DNA of 64,000 nucleotides from Psococerastis gibbosa. Lineage: Eukaryota; Arthropoda; Insecta; Psocodea; Psocidae. Each line of letters starts with the position of its first letter. The first letter of the stretch is position 1. The position numbers and the translations under genes are program-made. A model generated the notes under the pieces. That model was not told where the DNA came from. It saw only the letters and a program-made list of their open reading frames with translations, and did not search any database. The stretch covers positions 1,798,001 through 1,862,000 of the forward strand of contig OZ020493.1 of assembly GCA_963971405.1 (NCBI GenBank), in the 5' to 3' direction. Of this stretch, positions 21,842 through 35,411 are shown in pieces.

Positions 21842-22590
21842 GTGAGTACTTATGGACTAAAGGGCGTAAAGCTTGGGAAGGCTTTGCCCCCCCCCCCCCT
21901 CCTCGAGCACTGTGCGACGTGGTTAATACTTCATTGTCATATATAAGGGATAACCAAATTTTTATTTCAACGCTCGAATTAGTAAACAGTGAAATCATAA
22001 GGTACTCAAGTCTACAGTAGACTTATCTAATTCTTCAGCATGCAGGTGAAGTACTGGAAGTGCCGGACTAACCACTATCTTTTTTTTTCTAGCAGTCGGG
22101 CGGTTTCAATTGACTAGTGGGTACAATGTTTGACTGATTATGAAAAAAATGTTCAACAATTCCTACACACGGAGGGAATTTCAAACGTGAAGACACACTC
22201 CAGTGAATTGCGGAAGACTTTCGATAATCGGACAACTACATAAATATTTGTGGGTGAGTACTTTTGGACTCAGGGGCGTAATGTGTCCTTCCCTCCCCCA
22301 GCCTCGAGCATTGTAATACGTGGTGGTTCATACGTCATTTTCCCCTTTGCAGCATTATGAATAGTAGCATTCCTAATAAGGAATATACATAAAAGATTTA
22401 ATACAGTTTGTGGGTGAGTACTTATGGACTCGGGACGAACAGCTATACCTATGTAAATAAACATATATGTAGGGAATAAGGAATATTTATAAGGAAGGAA
22501 TAACCCAGTTTTTATTTGCAGACTCCAATTAGTAAAGTGTAAACTTATGTCTGCAGTAGACATATTTAAGATCTACATAAATATTTGTGA
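21842..22590 (+). repeat. Unit T1b
   Basis: Monomer starts: A 21842, D 22046, B 22254, C 22414. Shares CGGGACGAAC with the unit at 19946, and the next A shares GATAATCAAA with the A at 20693. Confidence 0.9.
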
Positions 22591-23643
22591 GTGAGTACTT
22601 ATGGACTAAAGGGCGTAAAGCTTGGGAAGGCTTTGCCCCCCCCCCCTCCTCGAGCACTGTGCGACGTGGTTCATACTTCATTGTCATATATAAGGGATAA
22701 TCAAATTTTTATTTCAACGCTCGAATTAGTAAACAGTGAAATCATAAGGTACTCAAGTCTACAGTAGACTTATCTAATTCTTCAGCATGCAGGTGAAGTA
22801 CTGGAAGTGCCGGACTAACCACTATCTTTTTTTTTCTAGCAGTCGGGCGGTTTCAATTGACTAGTGGGTACAATGTTTGACTGATTATGAAAAAAATGTT
22901 CAACAATTCCTACACACGGAGGGAATTTCAAACGTAAAGACACACTCCAGTGGATTGCGGAAGACTTTCGATAATCGGACAACTACATAAATATTTGTGG
23001 GTGAGTACTTTTGGACACAGAGGCGTAATGTGTCCTTCCCTCTCCCAGCCTCGAGCATTGTAAGTCGTGGTGGTTCATACGCCATGGTCCCCTTTGCAGC
23101 ATTATGAATAGTAGCATTCCTAATAAGGAATATTCATAAAAGATTTAATACAGTATGTGGGTGAGTACATGTGGACTCGGGGCGAACAGCTACACCTATA
23201 TAAATTAATATATACGTAGGGAATTAGGAATATTTATAAGGAAGGAATAACCCAGTTTTTATTTGCAGACTCCAATAAGTAAAGTGTAAACTCATGTCTG
23301 CAGTAGACATATTTAACACGGAGGGAATTTCAAAAGTGAAGACAAACTCCAGTGAATTGCGGAAGACTTTCGAAAATCGGACAACTACATAAATATTTGT
23401 GGGTGAGTACTTTTGGACTCAGGGGCGTAATGTGTCCTTCCCTCCCCCAGCCTCGAGCATTGTAAGACGTGGTGGTTCATACGTCATTATAACGCCTACG
23501 CCTATATAAATAAATATATATGTAGGGAATAAGGAATATTTATAAGGAAGGAATAGCCCAGTTTTTATTTGCAGACTCCAATTAGTAAAGTGTAAACTCA
23601 TGTCTGCAGTAGTCATATTTAAGATCTACATAAATATTTGTTA
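22591..23643 (+). repeat. Unit T4
   Basis: Monomer starts: A 22591, D 22793, B 23001, C 23161, d 23316, bc 23403. Confidence 0.9.
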
Positions 23644-24395
23644 GTGAGTACTTATGGACTGAAGGGCGTAAAGTTTGGGAAGGCTTTGCCCCCCCCCCCC
23701 CCCCTCCTCGAGCACTGTGCGACGTGGTTCATACTTCATGGTCATATATAAGGGATAAACAAGTTTTTATTTCCACGCTCGAATTAGTAAACAGTGAAAT
23801 CATAATGTACTCAAGTCTACAGTAGACTTATCTAATTCTTCAGCATGCAGGTGAAGTACTGGAAGTGCCGGACTAACCACTATCTTTTTTTTTCTAGCAG
23901 TCGGGCTGTTTCAATTGACTAGTGGGTACAATGTTTGACTGATTATGAAAAAAATGTTCAACAATTCCTACACACGGAGGGAATTTTAAAAGTGAAGACA
24001 AACTCCAGTGAATTGCGGAAGACTTTCGAAAATCGGACAACTACATAAATATTTGTGGGTGAGTACTTTTGGACTCAGGGGCGTAATGTGTCCTTCCCTC
24101 CCCCAGCCTCGAGCATTGTAAGACGTGGTGGTTCATACGTCATTTTCCCCTTTGCAGCATTATGAATAGTAGCATTCCTAATAAGGAATATACATAAAAG
24201 ATTTAATACAGTTTGTGGGTGTGTACTTATGGACTCGGGGCGAACAGCTATACCTATGTAAATAAACATATATGTAGGGAATAAGGAATATTTATAAGGA
24301 AGGAATAACCCAGTTTTTATTTGCAGACTCCAATTAGTAAAGTGTAAACTCATGTCTGCAGTAGACATATTTAAGATCTACATAAATATTTGTGA
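23644..24395 (+). repeat. Unit T1a
   Basis: Monomer starts: A 23644 (16 C), D 23851, B 24059, C 24219. C has a private GTGTGTAC in place of GTGAGTAC. Confidence 0.9.
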
Positions 24396-25787
24396 GTGAG
24401 TACTTATGGACTAAAGGGCGTAAAGCTTGGGAAGGCTTTGCCCCCCCCCCCCCTCCTCGGGCACTGTGCGACGTGGTTAATACTTCATTGTCATATATAA
24501 GGGATAACCAAATTTTTATTTCAACGCTCGAATTAGTAAACAGTGAAATCATAAGGTACTCAAGTCTACAGTAGACTTATCTAATTCTTCAGCATGCAGG
24601 TGAAGTACTGGAAGTGCCGGACTAACCACTATCTTTTTTTTTCTAGCAGTCGGGCGGTTTCAATTGACTAGTGGGTACAATGTTTGACTGATTATGAAAA
24701 AAATGTTCAACAATTCCTACACACGGAGGGAATTTCAAACGTGAAGACACACTCCAGTGAATTGCGGAAGACTTTCGATAATCGGACAACTACATAAATA
24801 TTTGTGGGTGAGTACTTTTGGACTCAGGGGCGTAAGGTGTCCTTCCCTCCCCCAGCCTCGAGCATTGTAATACGTGGTGGTTCATACGTCATTTTCCCCT
24901 TTGCAGCATTATGAATAGTAGCATTCCTAATAAGGAATATACATAAAAGATTTAATACAGTTTGTGGGTGAGTACTTATGGACTCGGGGCGAACAGCTAT
25001 ACCTATGTAAATAAACATATATGTAGGGAATAAGGAATATTTATAAGGAAGGAATAACCCAGTTTTTATTTGCAGACTCCAATTAGTAAAGTGTAAACTC
25101 ATGTCTGAAGTAGACACATCTAAGATCTACATAAATATTTGTGAGTGAGTACTTTTGGACTCAGGGGCGTAATGTGTCCTTCCCTTCCCCAGCCTCGAGC
25201 ATTGTAAGACGTGGTGGTTCATACGCCAAGGTCCCCTTTGCAGCATTATGAATAGTAGCATTCCTAATAAGGAATGTACATAAAAGATTTAATACAGTAT
25301 GTAGGTGAGCACTTATGGACTCGGGGCGAACAGCTACACCTATATAAATTAATATATACGTAGGGAATTAGGAATATTTATAAGGAAGGAACAACCCAGT
25401 TTTTATTTGCAGACTCCAATAAGTAAAGTGTAAACTCATGTCTGCAGTAGACATATTTAACACGGAGGGAATTTCAAAAGTGAAGACAAACTCCAGTGAA
25501 TTGCGGAAGACTTTCGAAAATCGGACAACTACATAAATATTTGTGGGTGAGTACTTTTGGACTCAGGGGCGTAATGTGTCCTTCCCTCCCCCAGCCTCGA
25601 GCATTGTAAGACGTGGTGGTTCATACGTCATTATAACGCCTACGCCTATATAAATAAATATATATGTAGGGAATAAGGAATATTTATAAGGAAGGAATAG
25701 CCCAGTTTTTATTTGCAGACTCCAATTAGTAAAGTGTAAACTCATGTCTGCAGTAGTCATATTTAAGATCTACATAAATATTTGTTA
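24396..25787 (+). repeat. Chimeric unit: T2 start, T7 middle, d-bc end
   Basis: Monomer starts: A 24396, D 24600, B 24808, C 24968, B 25145, C 25305, d 25460, bc 25547. B 25145 has the T7 marker CGCCAAGG, while the unit ends in the bc found in T4 and T6. Confidence 0.84.
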
Positions 25788-26534
25788 GTGAGTACTTATG
25801 GACTGAAGGGCGTAAAGTTTGGGAAGGCTTTGCCCCCCCCCCCTCCTCGAGCACTGTGCGACGTGGTTCATACTTCATGGTCATATATAAGGGATCAACA
25901 AGTTTTTATTTCCACGCTCGAATTAGTAAACAGTGAAATCATAATGTACTCAAGTCTACAGTAGACTTATCTAATTCTTCAGCATGCAGGTGAAGTACTG
26001 GAAGTGCCGGACTAACCACTATCTTTTTTTTTCTAGCAGTCGGGCTGTTTCAATTGACTAGTGGGTACAATGTTTGACTGATTATGAAAAAAATGTTCAA
26101 CAATTCCTACACACGGAGGGAATTTTAAAAGTGAAGACAAACTCCAGTGAATTGCGGAAGACTTTCGAAAATCGGACAACTACATAAATATTTGTGGGTG
26201 AGTACTTTTGGACTCAGGGGCGTAATGTGTGCTTCCCTCCCCCAGCCTCGAGCATTGTAAGACGTGGTGGTTCATACGTCATTTTCCCCTTTGCAGCATT
26301 ATGAATAGTAGCATTCCTAATAAGGAATATACATAAAAGATTTAATACAGTTTGTGGGTGAGTACTTATGGACTCGGGGCGAACAGCTATACCTATGTAA
26401 ATAAACATATATGTAGGGAATAAGGAATATTTATAAGGAAGGAATAACCCAGTTTTTATTTGCAGACTCCAATTAGTAAAGTGTAAACTCATGTCTGCAG
26501 TAGACATATTTAAGATCTACATAAATATTTGTGA
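25788..26534 (+). repeat. Unit T1c
   Basis: Monomer starts: A 25788, D 25990, B 26198, C 26358. Followed by T4 instead of T7. Confidence 0.9.
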
Positions 26535-27590
26535 GTGAGTACTTATGGACTAAAGGGCGTAAAGCTTGGGAAGGCTTTGCCCCCCCCCCCCCCTCCTCGA
26601 GCACTGTGCGACGTGGTTCATACTTCATTGTCATATATAAGGGATAACCAAATTTTTATTTCAACGCTCGAATTAGTAAACAGTGAAATCATAAGGTACT
26701 CAAGTCTACAGTAGACTTATCTAATACTTCAGCATGCAGGTGAAGTACTGGAAGTGCCGGACTAACCACTATCTTTTTTTTTCTAGCAGTCGGGCGGTTT
26801 CAATTGACTAGTGGGTACAATGTTTGACTGATTATGAAAAAAATGTTCAACAATTCCTACACACGGAGGGAATTTCAAACGTAAAGACACACTCCAGTGG
26901 ATTGCGGAAGACTTTCGATAATCGGACAACTACATAAATATTTGTGGGTGAGTACTTTTGGACACAGAGGCGTAATGTGTCCTTCCCTCTCCCAGCCTCG
27001 AGCATTGTAAGTCGTGGTGGTTCATACGCCATGGTCCCCTTTGCAGCATTATGAATAGTAGCATTCCTAATAAGGAATATTCATAAAAGATTTAATACAG
27101 TATGTGGGTGAGTACATGTGGACTCGGGGCGAACAGCTACACCTATATAAATTAATATATACGTAGGGAATTAGGAATATTTATAAGGAAGGAATAACCC
27201 AGTTTTTATTTGCAGACTCCAATAAGTAAAGTGTAAACTCATGTCTGCAGTAGACATATTTAACACGGAGGGAATTTCAAAAGTGAAGACAAACTCCAGT
27301 GAATTGCGGAAGACTTTCGAAAATCGGACAACTACATAAATATTTGTGGGTGAGTACTTTTGGACTCAGGGGCGTAATGTGTCCTTCCCTCCCCCAGCCT
27401 CGAGCATTGTAAGACGTGGTGGTTCATACGTCATTATAACGCCTACGCCTATATAAATAAATATATATGTAGGGAATAAGGAATATTTATAAGGAAGGAA
27501 TAGCCCAGTTTTTATTTGCAGACTCCAATTAGTAAAGTGTAAACTCATGTCTGCAGTAGTCATATTTAAGATCTACATAAATATTTGTTA
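26535..27590 (+). repeat. Unit T4
   Basis: Monomer starts: A 26535, D 26740, B 26948, C 27108, d 27263, bc 27350. The end of A has a private CTAATACTTC. Confidence 0.9.
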
Positions 27591-28338
27591 GTGAGTACTT
27601 ATGGACTGAAGGGCGTAAAGTTTGGGAAGGCTTTGCCCCCCCCCCCCTCCTCGAGCACTGTGCGACGTGGTTCATAATTCATGGTCATATATAAGGGATA
27701 AACAAGTTTTTATTTCCACGCTCGAATTAGTAAACAGTGAAATCATAATGTACTCAAGTCTACAGTAGACTTATCTAATTCTTCAGCATGCAGGTGAAGT
27801 ACTGGAAGTGCCGGACTAACCACTATCTTTTTTTTTCTAGCAGTCGGGCTGTTTCAATTGACTAGTGGGTACAATGTTTGACTGATTATGAAAAAAATGT
27901 TCAACAATTCCTACACACGGAGGGAATTTTAAAAGTGAAGACAAACTCCAGTGAATTGCGGAAGACTTTCGAAAATCGGACAACTACATAAATATTTGTG
28001 GGTGAGTACTTTTGGACTCAGGGGCGTAATGTGTCCTTCCCTCCCCCAGCCTCGAGCATTGTAAGACGTGGTGGTTCATACGTCATTTTCCCCTTTGCAG
28101 CATTATGAATAGTAGCATTCCTAATAAGGAATATACATAAAAGATTTAATACAGTTTGTGGGTGAGTACTTATGGACTCGGGGCGAACAGCTATACCTAT
28201 GTAAATAAACATATATGTAGGGAATAAGGAATATTTATAAGGAAGGAATAACCCAGTTTTTATTTGCAGACTCCAATTAGTAAAGTGTAAACTCATGTCT
28301 GCAGTAGACATATTTAAGATCTACATAAATATTTGTGA
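27591..28338 (+). repeat. Unit T1a
   Basis: Monomer starts: A 27591, D 27794, B 28002, C 28162. A has a private TTCATAATTC. Confidence 0.9.
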
Positions 28339-29423
28339 GTGAGTACTTATGGACTAAAGGGCGTAAAGCTTGGGAAGGCTTTGCCCCCCCCCCCCTCCTC
28401 GGGCACTGTGCGACGTGGTTAATACTTCATTGTCATATATAAGGGATAACCAAATTTTTATTTCAACGCTCGAATTAGTAAACAGTGAAATCATAAGGTA
28501 CTCAAGTCTACAGTAGACTTATCTAATTCTTCAGCATGCAGGTGAAGTACTGGAAGTGCCGGACTAACCACTATCTTTTTTTTTCTAGCAGTCGGGCGGT
28601 TTCAATTGACTAGTGGGTACAATGTTTGACTGATTATGAAAAAAATGTTCAACAATTCCTACACACGGAGGGAATTTCAAACGTGAAGACACACTCCAGT
28701 GAATTGCGGAAGACTTTCGATAATCGGACAACTACATAAATATTTGTGGGTGAGTACTTTTGGACTCAGGGGCGTAAGGTGTCCTTCCCTCCCCCAGCCT
28801 CGAGCATTGTAATACGTGGTGGTTCATACGTCATTTTCCCCTTTGCAGCATTATGAATAGTAGCATTCCTAATAAGGAATATACATAAAAGATTTAATAC
28901 AGTTTGTGGGTGAGTACTTATGGACTCGGGGCGAACAGCTATACCTATGTAAATAAACATATATGTAGGGAATAAGGAATATTTATAAGGAAGGAATAAC
29001 CCAGTTTTTATTTGCAGACTCCAATTAGTAAAGTGTAAACTCATGTCTGAAGTAGACACATCTAAGATCTACATAAATATTTGTGAGTGAGTACTTTTGG
29101 ACTCAGGGGCGTAATGTGTCCTTCCCTTCCCCAGCCTCGAGCATTGTAAGACGTGGTGGTTCATACGCCATGGTCCCCTTTGCAGCATTATGAATAGTAG
29201 CATTCCTAATAAGGAATATTCATAAAAGATTTAATACAGTATGTGGGTGAGTACATGTGGACTCGGGGAGAACAGCTACACCTATATAAATAAATATAAA
29301 TGTAGGGAATAAGGAATATTTATCAGGAAGGAATAACCCAGTTTTTATTTGCAGACTCCAATTAGTAAAGTGTAAACTCATGTCTGCAGTAGACATATTT
29401 AAGATCTACATAAATATTTGTTA
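28339..29423 (+). repeat. Unit T2
   Basis: Monomer starts: A 28339, D 28542, B 28750, C 28910, B 29087, C 29247. Confidence 0.9.
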
Positions 29424-30700
29424 GTGAGTACTTATGGACTGAAGGGCGTAAAGTTTGGGAAGGCTTTGCCCCCCCCCTCCTCGAGCATTGTGCGACGTGG
29501 TTCATACTTCATGGTCATATATAAGGGATAAACAAGTTTTTATTTCCACGCTCGAATTAGTAAACAGTGAAATCATAAGGTACTCAAGTCTACAGTAGAC
29601 TTATCTAATTCTTCAGCATGCAGGTGAAATGGACTGAAGGGCGTAACGTTTGGGAAGGCTTTGCCCCCCCCCCTCCTCGAGCATTGTGCGACGTGGTTCA
29701 TACTTCATGGTCATATATAAGGGATAACCAAGTTTTTATTTCAACGCTCGAAGTAGTAAACAGTGAAATCATAAGGTACTCAAGTCTACAGTAGACTTAT
29801 CTAATTCTTCAGCATGCAGGTGAAGTACTGGAAGTGCCGGACTAACCACTATCTTTTTTTTTCTAGCAGTCGGGCGGTTTCAATTGACTAGTGGGTACAA
29901 TGTTTGACTGATTATGAAAAAAATGTTCAACAATTCCTACACACGGAGGGAATTTCAAACGTGAAGACACACTCCAGTGAATTGCGGAAGACTTTCGATA
30001 ATCGGACAACTACATAAATATTTGTGGGTGAGTACTTTTGGACACAGAGGCGTAATGTGTCCTTCCCTCTCCCAGCCTCGAGCATTGTAAGACGTGGTGG
30101 TTCATACGCCATGGTCCCCTTTGCAGCATTATGAATAGTAGCATTCCTAATAAGGAATATTCATAAAAGATTTAATACAGTATGTGGGTGAGTACATGTG
30201 GACTCGGGGCGAACAGCTACACCCATATAAATAAATATATATGTAGGGAATAAGGAATATTTATAAGGAAGGAATAACCCTGTTTTTTTTGCACACTCCA
30301 ATTAGTAAAGTGTAAACTCATGTCTGCAGTAGACATATTTAAGATCTACATATATATTTGTGGGTGAGTACTTTTGGACTCAGGGGCGTAATGTGTCCTT
30401 CCCTCCCCCAGCCTCGAGCATTGTAAGACGTGGTGGTTCATACGTCATTTTCCCCTTTGCAGCATTATGAATAGTAGCATTCCTAATAAGGAATATACAT
30501 AAAAGATTTAATACAGTTTGTGGGTGAGTACTTATGGACTCGGGGCGAACAGCTATACCTATGTAAATAAACATATATGTAGGGAATAAGGAATATTTAT
30601 AAGGAAGGAATAACCCAGTTTTTATTTGCAGACTCCAATTAGTAAAGTGTAAACTCATGTCTGCAGTAGACATATTTAAGATCTACATAAATATTTGTGA
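29424..30700 (+). repeat. Unit T3
   Basis: Monomer starts: A 29424, A' 29624 (ten C), D 29820, B 30028, C 30188, B 30364, C 30524. Confidence 0.9.
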
Positions 30701-31448
30701 GTGAGTACTTATGGACTAAAGGGCGTAAAGCTTGGGAAGGCTTTGCCCCCCCCCCCCTCCTCGAGCACTGTGCGACGTGGTTAATACTTCATTGTCATAT
30801 ATAAGGGATAACCAAATTTTTATTTCAACGCTCGAATTAGTAAACAGTGAAATCATAAGGTACTCAAGTCTACAGTAGACTTATCTAATTCTTCAGCATG
30901 CAGGTGAAGTACTGGAAGTGCCGGACTAACCACTATCTTTTTTTTTCTAGCAGTCGGGCGGTTTCAATTGACTAGTGGGTACAATGTTTGACTGATTATG
31001 AAAAAAATGTTCAACAATTCCTACACACGGAGGGAATTTCAAACGTGAAGACACACTCCAGTGAATTGCGGAAGAATTTCGATAATCGGACAACTACATA
31101 AATATTTGTGGGTGAGTACTTTTGGACTCAGGGGCGTAAGGTGTCCTTCCCTCCCCCAGCCTCGAGCATTGTAATACGTGGTGGTTCATACGTCATTTTC
31201 CCCTTTGCAGCATTATGAATAGTAGCATTCCTAATAAGGAATATACATAAAAGATTTAATACAGTTTGTGGGTGAGTACTTATGGACTCGGGGCGAACAG
31301 CTATACCTATGTAAATAAACATATATGTAGGGAATAAGGAATATTTATAAGGAAGGAATAACCCAGTTTTTATTTGCAGACTCCAATTAGTAAAGTGTAA
31401 ACTTATGTCTGCAGTAGACATATTTAAGATCTACATAAATATTTGTGA
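30701..31448 (+). repeat. Unit T1b
   Basis: Monomer starts: A 30701, D 30904, B 31112, C 31272. Confidence 0.9.
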
Positions 31449-33579
31449 GTGAGTACTTATGGACTAAAGGGCGTAAAGCTTGGGAAGGCTTTGCCCCCCC
31501 CCCCCCTCCTCGAGCACTGTGCGACGTGGTTCATACTTCATTGTCATATATAAAGGATAACCAAATTTTTATTTCAACGCTCGAATTAGTAAACAGTGAA
31601 ATCATAAGGTACTCAAGTCTACAGTAGACTTATCTAATTCTTCAGCATGCAGGTGAAGTACTGGAAGTGCCGGACTAACCACTATCTTTTTTTTTCTAGC
31701 AGTCGGGCGGTTTCAATTGACTAGTGGGTACAATGTTTGACTGATTATGAAAAAAATGTTCAACAATTCCTACACACGGAGGGAATTTCAAACGTAAAGA
31801 CACACTCCAGTGGATTGCGGAAGACTTTCGATAATCGGACAACTACATAAATATTTGTGGGTGAGTACTTTTGGACACAGAGGCGTAATGTGTCCTTCCC
31901 TCTCCCAGCCTCGAGCATTGTAAGACGTGGTGGTTCATACGCCATGGTCCCCTTTGCAGCATTATGAATAGTAGCATTCCTAATAAGGAATATTCATAAA
32001 AGATTTAATACAGTATGTGGGTGAGTACATGTGGACTCGGGGCGAACAGCTACACCTATATAAATAAATATAAATGTAGGGAATAAGGAATATTTATAAG
32101 GAAGGAATAACCCAGTTTTTATTTGCAGACTCCAATTAGTAAAGTGTAAACTCATGTCTGAAGTAGACATATCTAAGATCTACATAAATATTTGTGAGTG
32201 AGTACTTTTGGACTCAGGGGCGTAATGTGTCCTTCCCTTCCCCAGCCTCGAGCATTGTAAGACGTGGTGGTTCATACGCCATGGTCCCCTTTGCAGCATT
32301 ATGAATAGTAGCATTCCTAATAAGGAATGTACATAAAAGATTTAATACAGTATGTAGGTGAGCACTTATGGACTCGGGGCGAACAGCTACACCTATATAA
32401 ATTAATATATACGTAGGGAATTAGGAATATTTATAAGGAAGGAATAACCCAGTTTTTATTTGCAGACTCCAATAAGTAAAGTGTAAACTCATGTCTGCAG
32501 TAGACATATTTAACACGGAGGGAATTTCAAAAGTGAAGACAAACTCCAGTGAATTGCGGAAGACTTTCGAAAATCGGACAACTACATAAATATTTGTGCG
32601 TGAGTACTTTTGGACACAGAGGCGTAATGTGTCCTTCCCTCTCCCAGCCTCGAGCATTGTAAGACGTGGTGGTTCATACGCCATGGTCCCCTTTGCAGCA
32701 TTATGAATAGTAGCATTCCTAATAAGGAATATTCATAAAAGATTTAATACAGTATGTGGGTGAGTACATGTGGACTCGGGGAGAACAGCTACACCTATAT
32801 AAATAAATATAAATGTAGGGAATAAGGAATATTTATCAGGAAGGAATAACCCAGTTTTTATTTGCAGACTCCAATTAGTAAAGTGTAAACTCATGTCTGA
32901 AGTAGACATATCTAAGATCTACATAAATATTTGTGAGTGAGTACTTTTGGACTCAGGGGCGTAATGTGTCCTTCCCTTCCCCAGCCTCGAGCATTGTAAG
33001 ACGTGGTGGTTCATACGCCATGGTCCCCTTTGCAGCATTATGAATAGTAGCATTCCTAATAAGGAATGTACATAAAAGATTTAATACAGTATGTAGGTGA
33101 GCACTTATGGACTCGGGGCGAACAGCTACACCTATATAAATTAATATATACGTAGGGAATTAGGAATATTTATAAGGAAGGAACAACCCTGTTTTTATTT
33201 GCAGACTCCAATAAGTAAAGTGTAAACTCATGTCTGCAGTAGACATATTTAACACGGAGGGAATTTCAAAAGTGAAGACAAACTCCAGTGAATTGCGGAA
33301 GACTTTCGAAAATCGGACAACTACATAAATATTTGTGGGTGAGTACTTTTGGACTCAGGGGCGTAATGTGTCCTTCCCTCCCCCAGCCTCGAGCATTGTA
33401 AGACGTGGTGGTTCATACGTCATTATAACGCCTACGCCTATATAAATAAATATATATGTAGGGAATAAGGAATATTTATAAGGAAGGAATAGCCCAGTTT
33501 TTATTTGCAGACTCCAATTAGTAAAGTGTAAACTCATGTCTGCAGTAGTCATATTTAAGATCTACATAAATATTTGTTA
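31449..33579 (+). repeat. Unit T6
   Basis: Monomer starts: A 31449, D 31653, B 31861, C 32021, B 32198, C 32358, d 32513, B 32600, C 32760, B 32937, C 33097, d 33252, bc 33339. TTTGTGCGTGAG before B 32600 is shared only with the T6 at 41291. Confidence 0.9.
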
Positions 33580-34326
33580 GTGAGTACTTATGGACTGAAG
33601 GGCGTAAAGTTTGGGAAGGCTTTGCCCCCCCCCCCTCCTCGAGCACTGTGCGACGTGGTTCATACTTCATGGTCATATATAAGGGATCAACAAGTTTTTA
33701 TTTCCACGCTCGAATTAGTAAACAGTGAAATCATAATGTACTCAAGTCTACAGTAGACTTATCTAATTCTTCAGCATGCAGGTGAAGTACTGGAAGTGCC
33801 GGACTAACCACTATCTTTTTTTTTCTAGCAGTCGGGCTGTTTCAATTGACTAGTGGGTACAATGTTTGACTGATTATGAAAAAAATGTTCAACAATTCCT
33901 ACACACGGAGGGAATTTTAAAAGTGAAGACAAACTCCAGTGAATTGCGGAAGACTTTCGAAAATCGGACAACTACATAAATATTTGTGGGTGAGTACTTT
34001 TGGACTCAGGGGCGTAATGTGTGCTTCCCTCCCCCAGCCTCGAGCATTGTAAGACGTGGTGGTTCATACGTCATTTTCCCCTTTGCAGCATTATGAATAG
34101 TAGCATTCCTAATAAGGAATATACATAAAAGATTTAATACAGTTTGTGGGTGAGTACTTATGGACTCGGGGCGAACAGCTATACCTATGTAAATAAACAT
34201 ATATGTAGGGAATAAGGAATATTTATAAGGAAGGAATAACCCAGTTTTTATTTGCAGACTCCAATTAGTAAAGTGTAAACTCATGTCTGCAGTAGACATA
34301 TTTAAGATCTACATAAATATTTGTGA
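33580..34326 (+). repeat. Unit T1c
   Basis: Monomer starts: A 33580, D 33782, B 33990, C 34150. Confidence 0.9.
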
Positions 34327-35411
34327 GTGAGTACTTATGGACTAAAGGGCGTAAAGCTTGGGAAGGCTTTGCCCCCCCCCCCCTCCTCGAGCACTGTGCG
34401 ACGTGGTTCATACTTCATTGTCATATATAAGGGATAACCAAATTTTTATTTCAACGCTCGAATTAGTAAACAGTGAAATCATAAGGTACTCAAGTCTACA
34501 GTAGACTTATCTAATTCTTCAGCATGCAGGTGAAGTACTGGAAGTGCCGGACTAACCACTATCTTTTTTTTTCTAGCAGTCGGGCGGTTTCAATTGACTA
34601 GTGGGTACAATGTTTGACTGATTATGAAAAAAATGTTCAACAATTCCTACACACGGAGGGAATTTCAAACGTAAAGACACACTCCAGTGGATTGCGGAAG
34701 ACTTTCGATAATCGGACAACTACATAAATATTTGTGGGTGAGTACTTTTGGACACAGAGGCGTAATGTGTCCTTCCCTCTCCCAGCCTCGAGCATTGTAA
34801 GTCGTGGTGGTTCATACGCCATGGTCCCCTTTGCAGCATTATGAATAGTAGCATTCCTAATAAGGAATATACATAAAAGATTTAATACAGTTTGTGGGTG
34901 AGTACTTATGGACTCGGGGCGAACAGCTATACCTATGTAAATAAACATATATGTAGGGAATAAGGAATATTTATAAGGAAGGAATAACCCAGTTTTTATT
35001 TGCAGACTCCAATTAGTAAAGTGTAAACTCATGTCTGAAGTAGACACATCTAAGATCTACATAAATATTTGTGAGTGAGTACTTTTGGACTCAGGGGCGT
35101 AATGTGTCCTTCCCTTCCCCAGCCTCGAGCATTGTAAGACGTGGTGGTTCATACGCCATGGTCCCCTTTGCAGCATTATGAATAGTAGCATTCCTAATAA
35201 GGAATATTCATAAAAGATTTAATACAGTATGTGGGTGAGTACATGTGGACTCGGGGAGAACAGCTACACCTATATAAATAAATATAAATGTAGGGAATAA
35301 GGAATATTTATCAGGAAGGAATAACCCAGTTTTTATTTGCAGACTCCAATTAGTAAAGTGTAAACTCATGTCTGCAGTAGACATATTTAAGATCTACATA
35401 AATATTTGTTA
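34327..35411 (+). repeat. Chimeric unit: T7 start joined to T2 end
   Basis: Monomer starts: A 34327, D 34530, B 34738, C 34898, B 35075, C 35235. The T7-type B (GTAAGTCGTGG, CGCCATGG) changes to the T2 form (GGAATATACAT) between about 34832 and 34870. Its layout looks like T2, but the first B is not T2-type. Confidence 0.86.

Larger units (their letters stand above)
19522..23402 (+). repeat. 1.90-kb tandem duplication
   Basis: About 19.5-21.4 kb matches 21.4-23.3 kb at a shift of 1896-1898 bp. CGGGACGAAC (near 20535 and 22433) and GATAATCAAA (near 20808 and 22698) occur only in these two copies, so this is one of the youngest events. Confidence 0.85.
14846..31448 (+). repeat. Mosaic of superunit fragments
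   Basis: Unit order: T6, T1c-like, T6/T3 chimera, T1b, T4/T3 chimera, T1b, T4, T1a, T2/T7 chimera, T1c, T4, T1a, T2, T3, T1b. It holds a 1.90-kb tandem duplication at about 19.5-23.3 kb. A 3.94-kb shift relates 22.7-25.2 kb to 26.6-29.2 kb. Confidence 0.75.
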
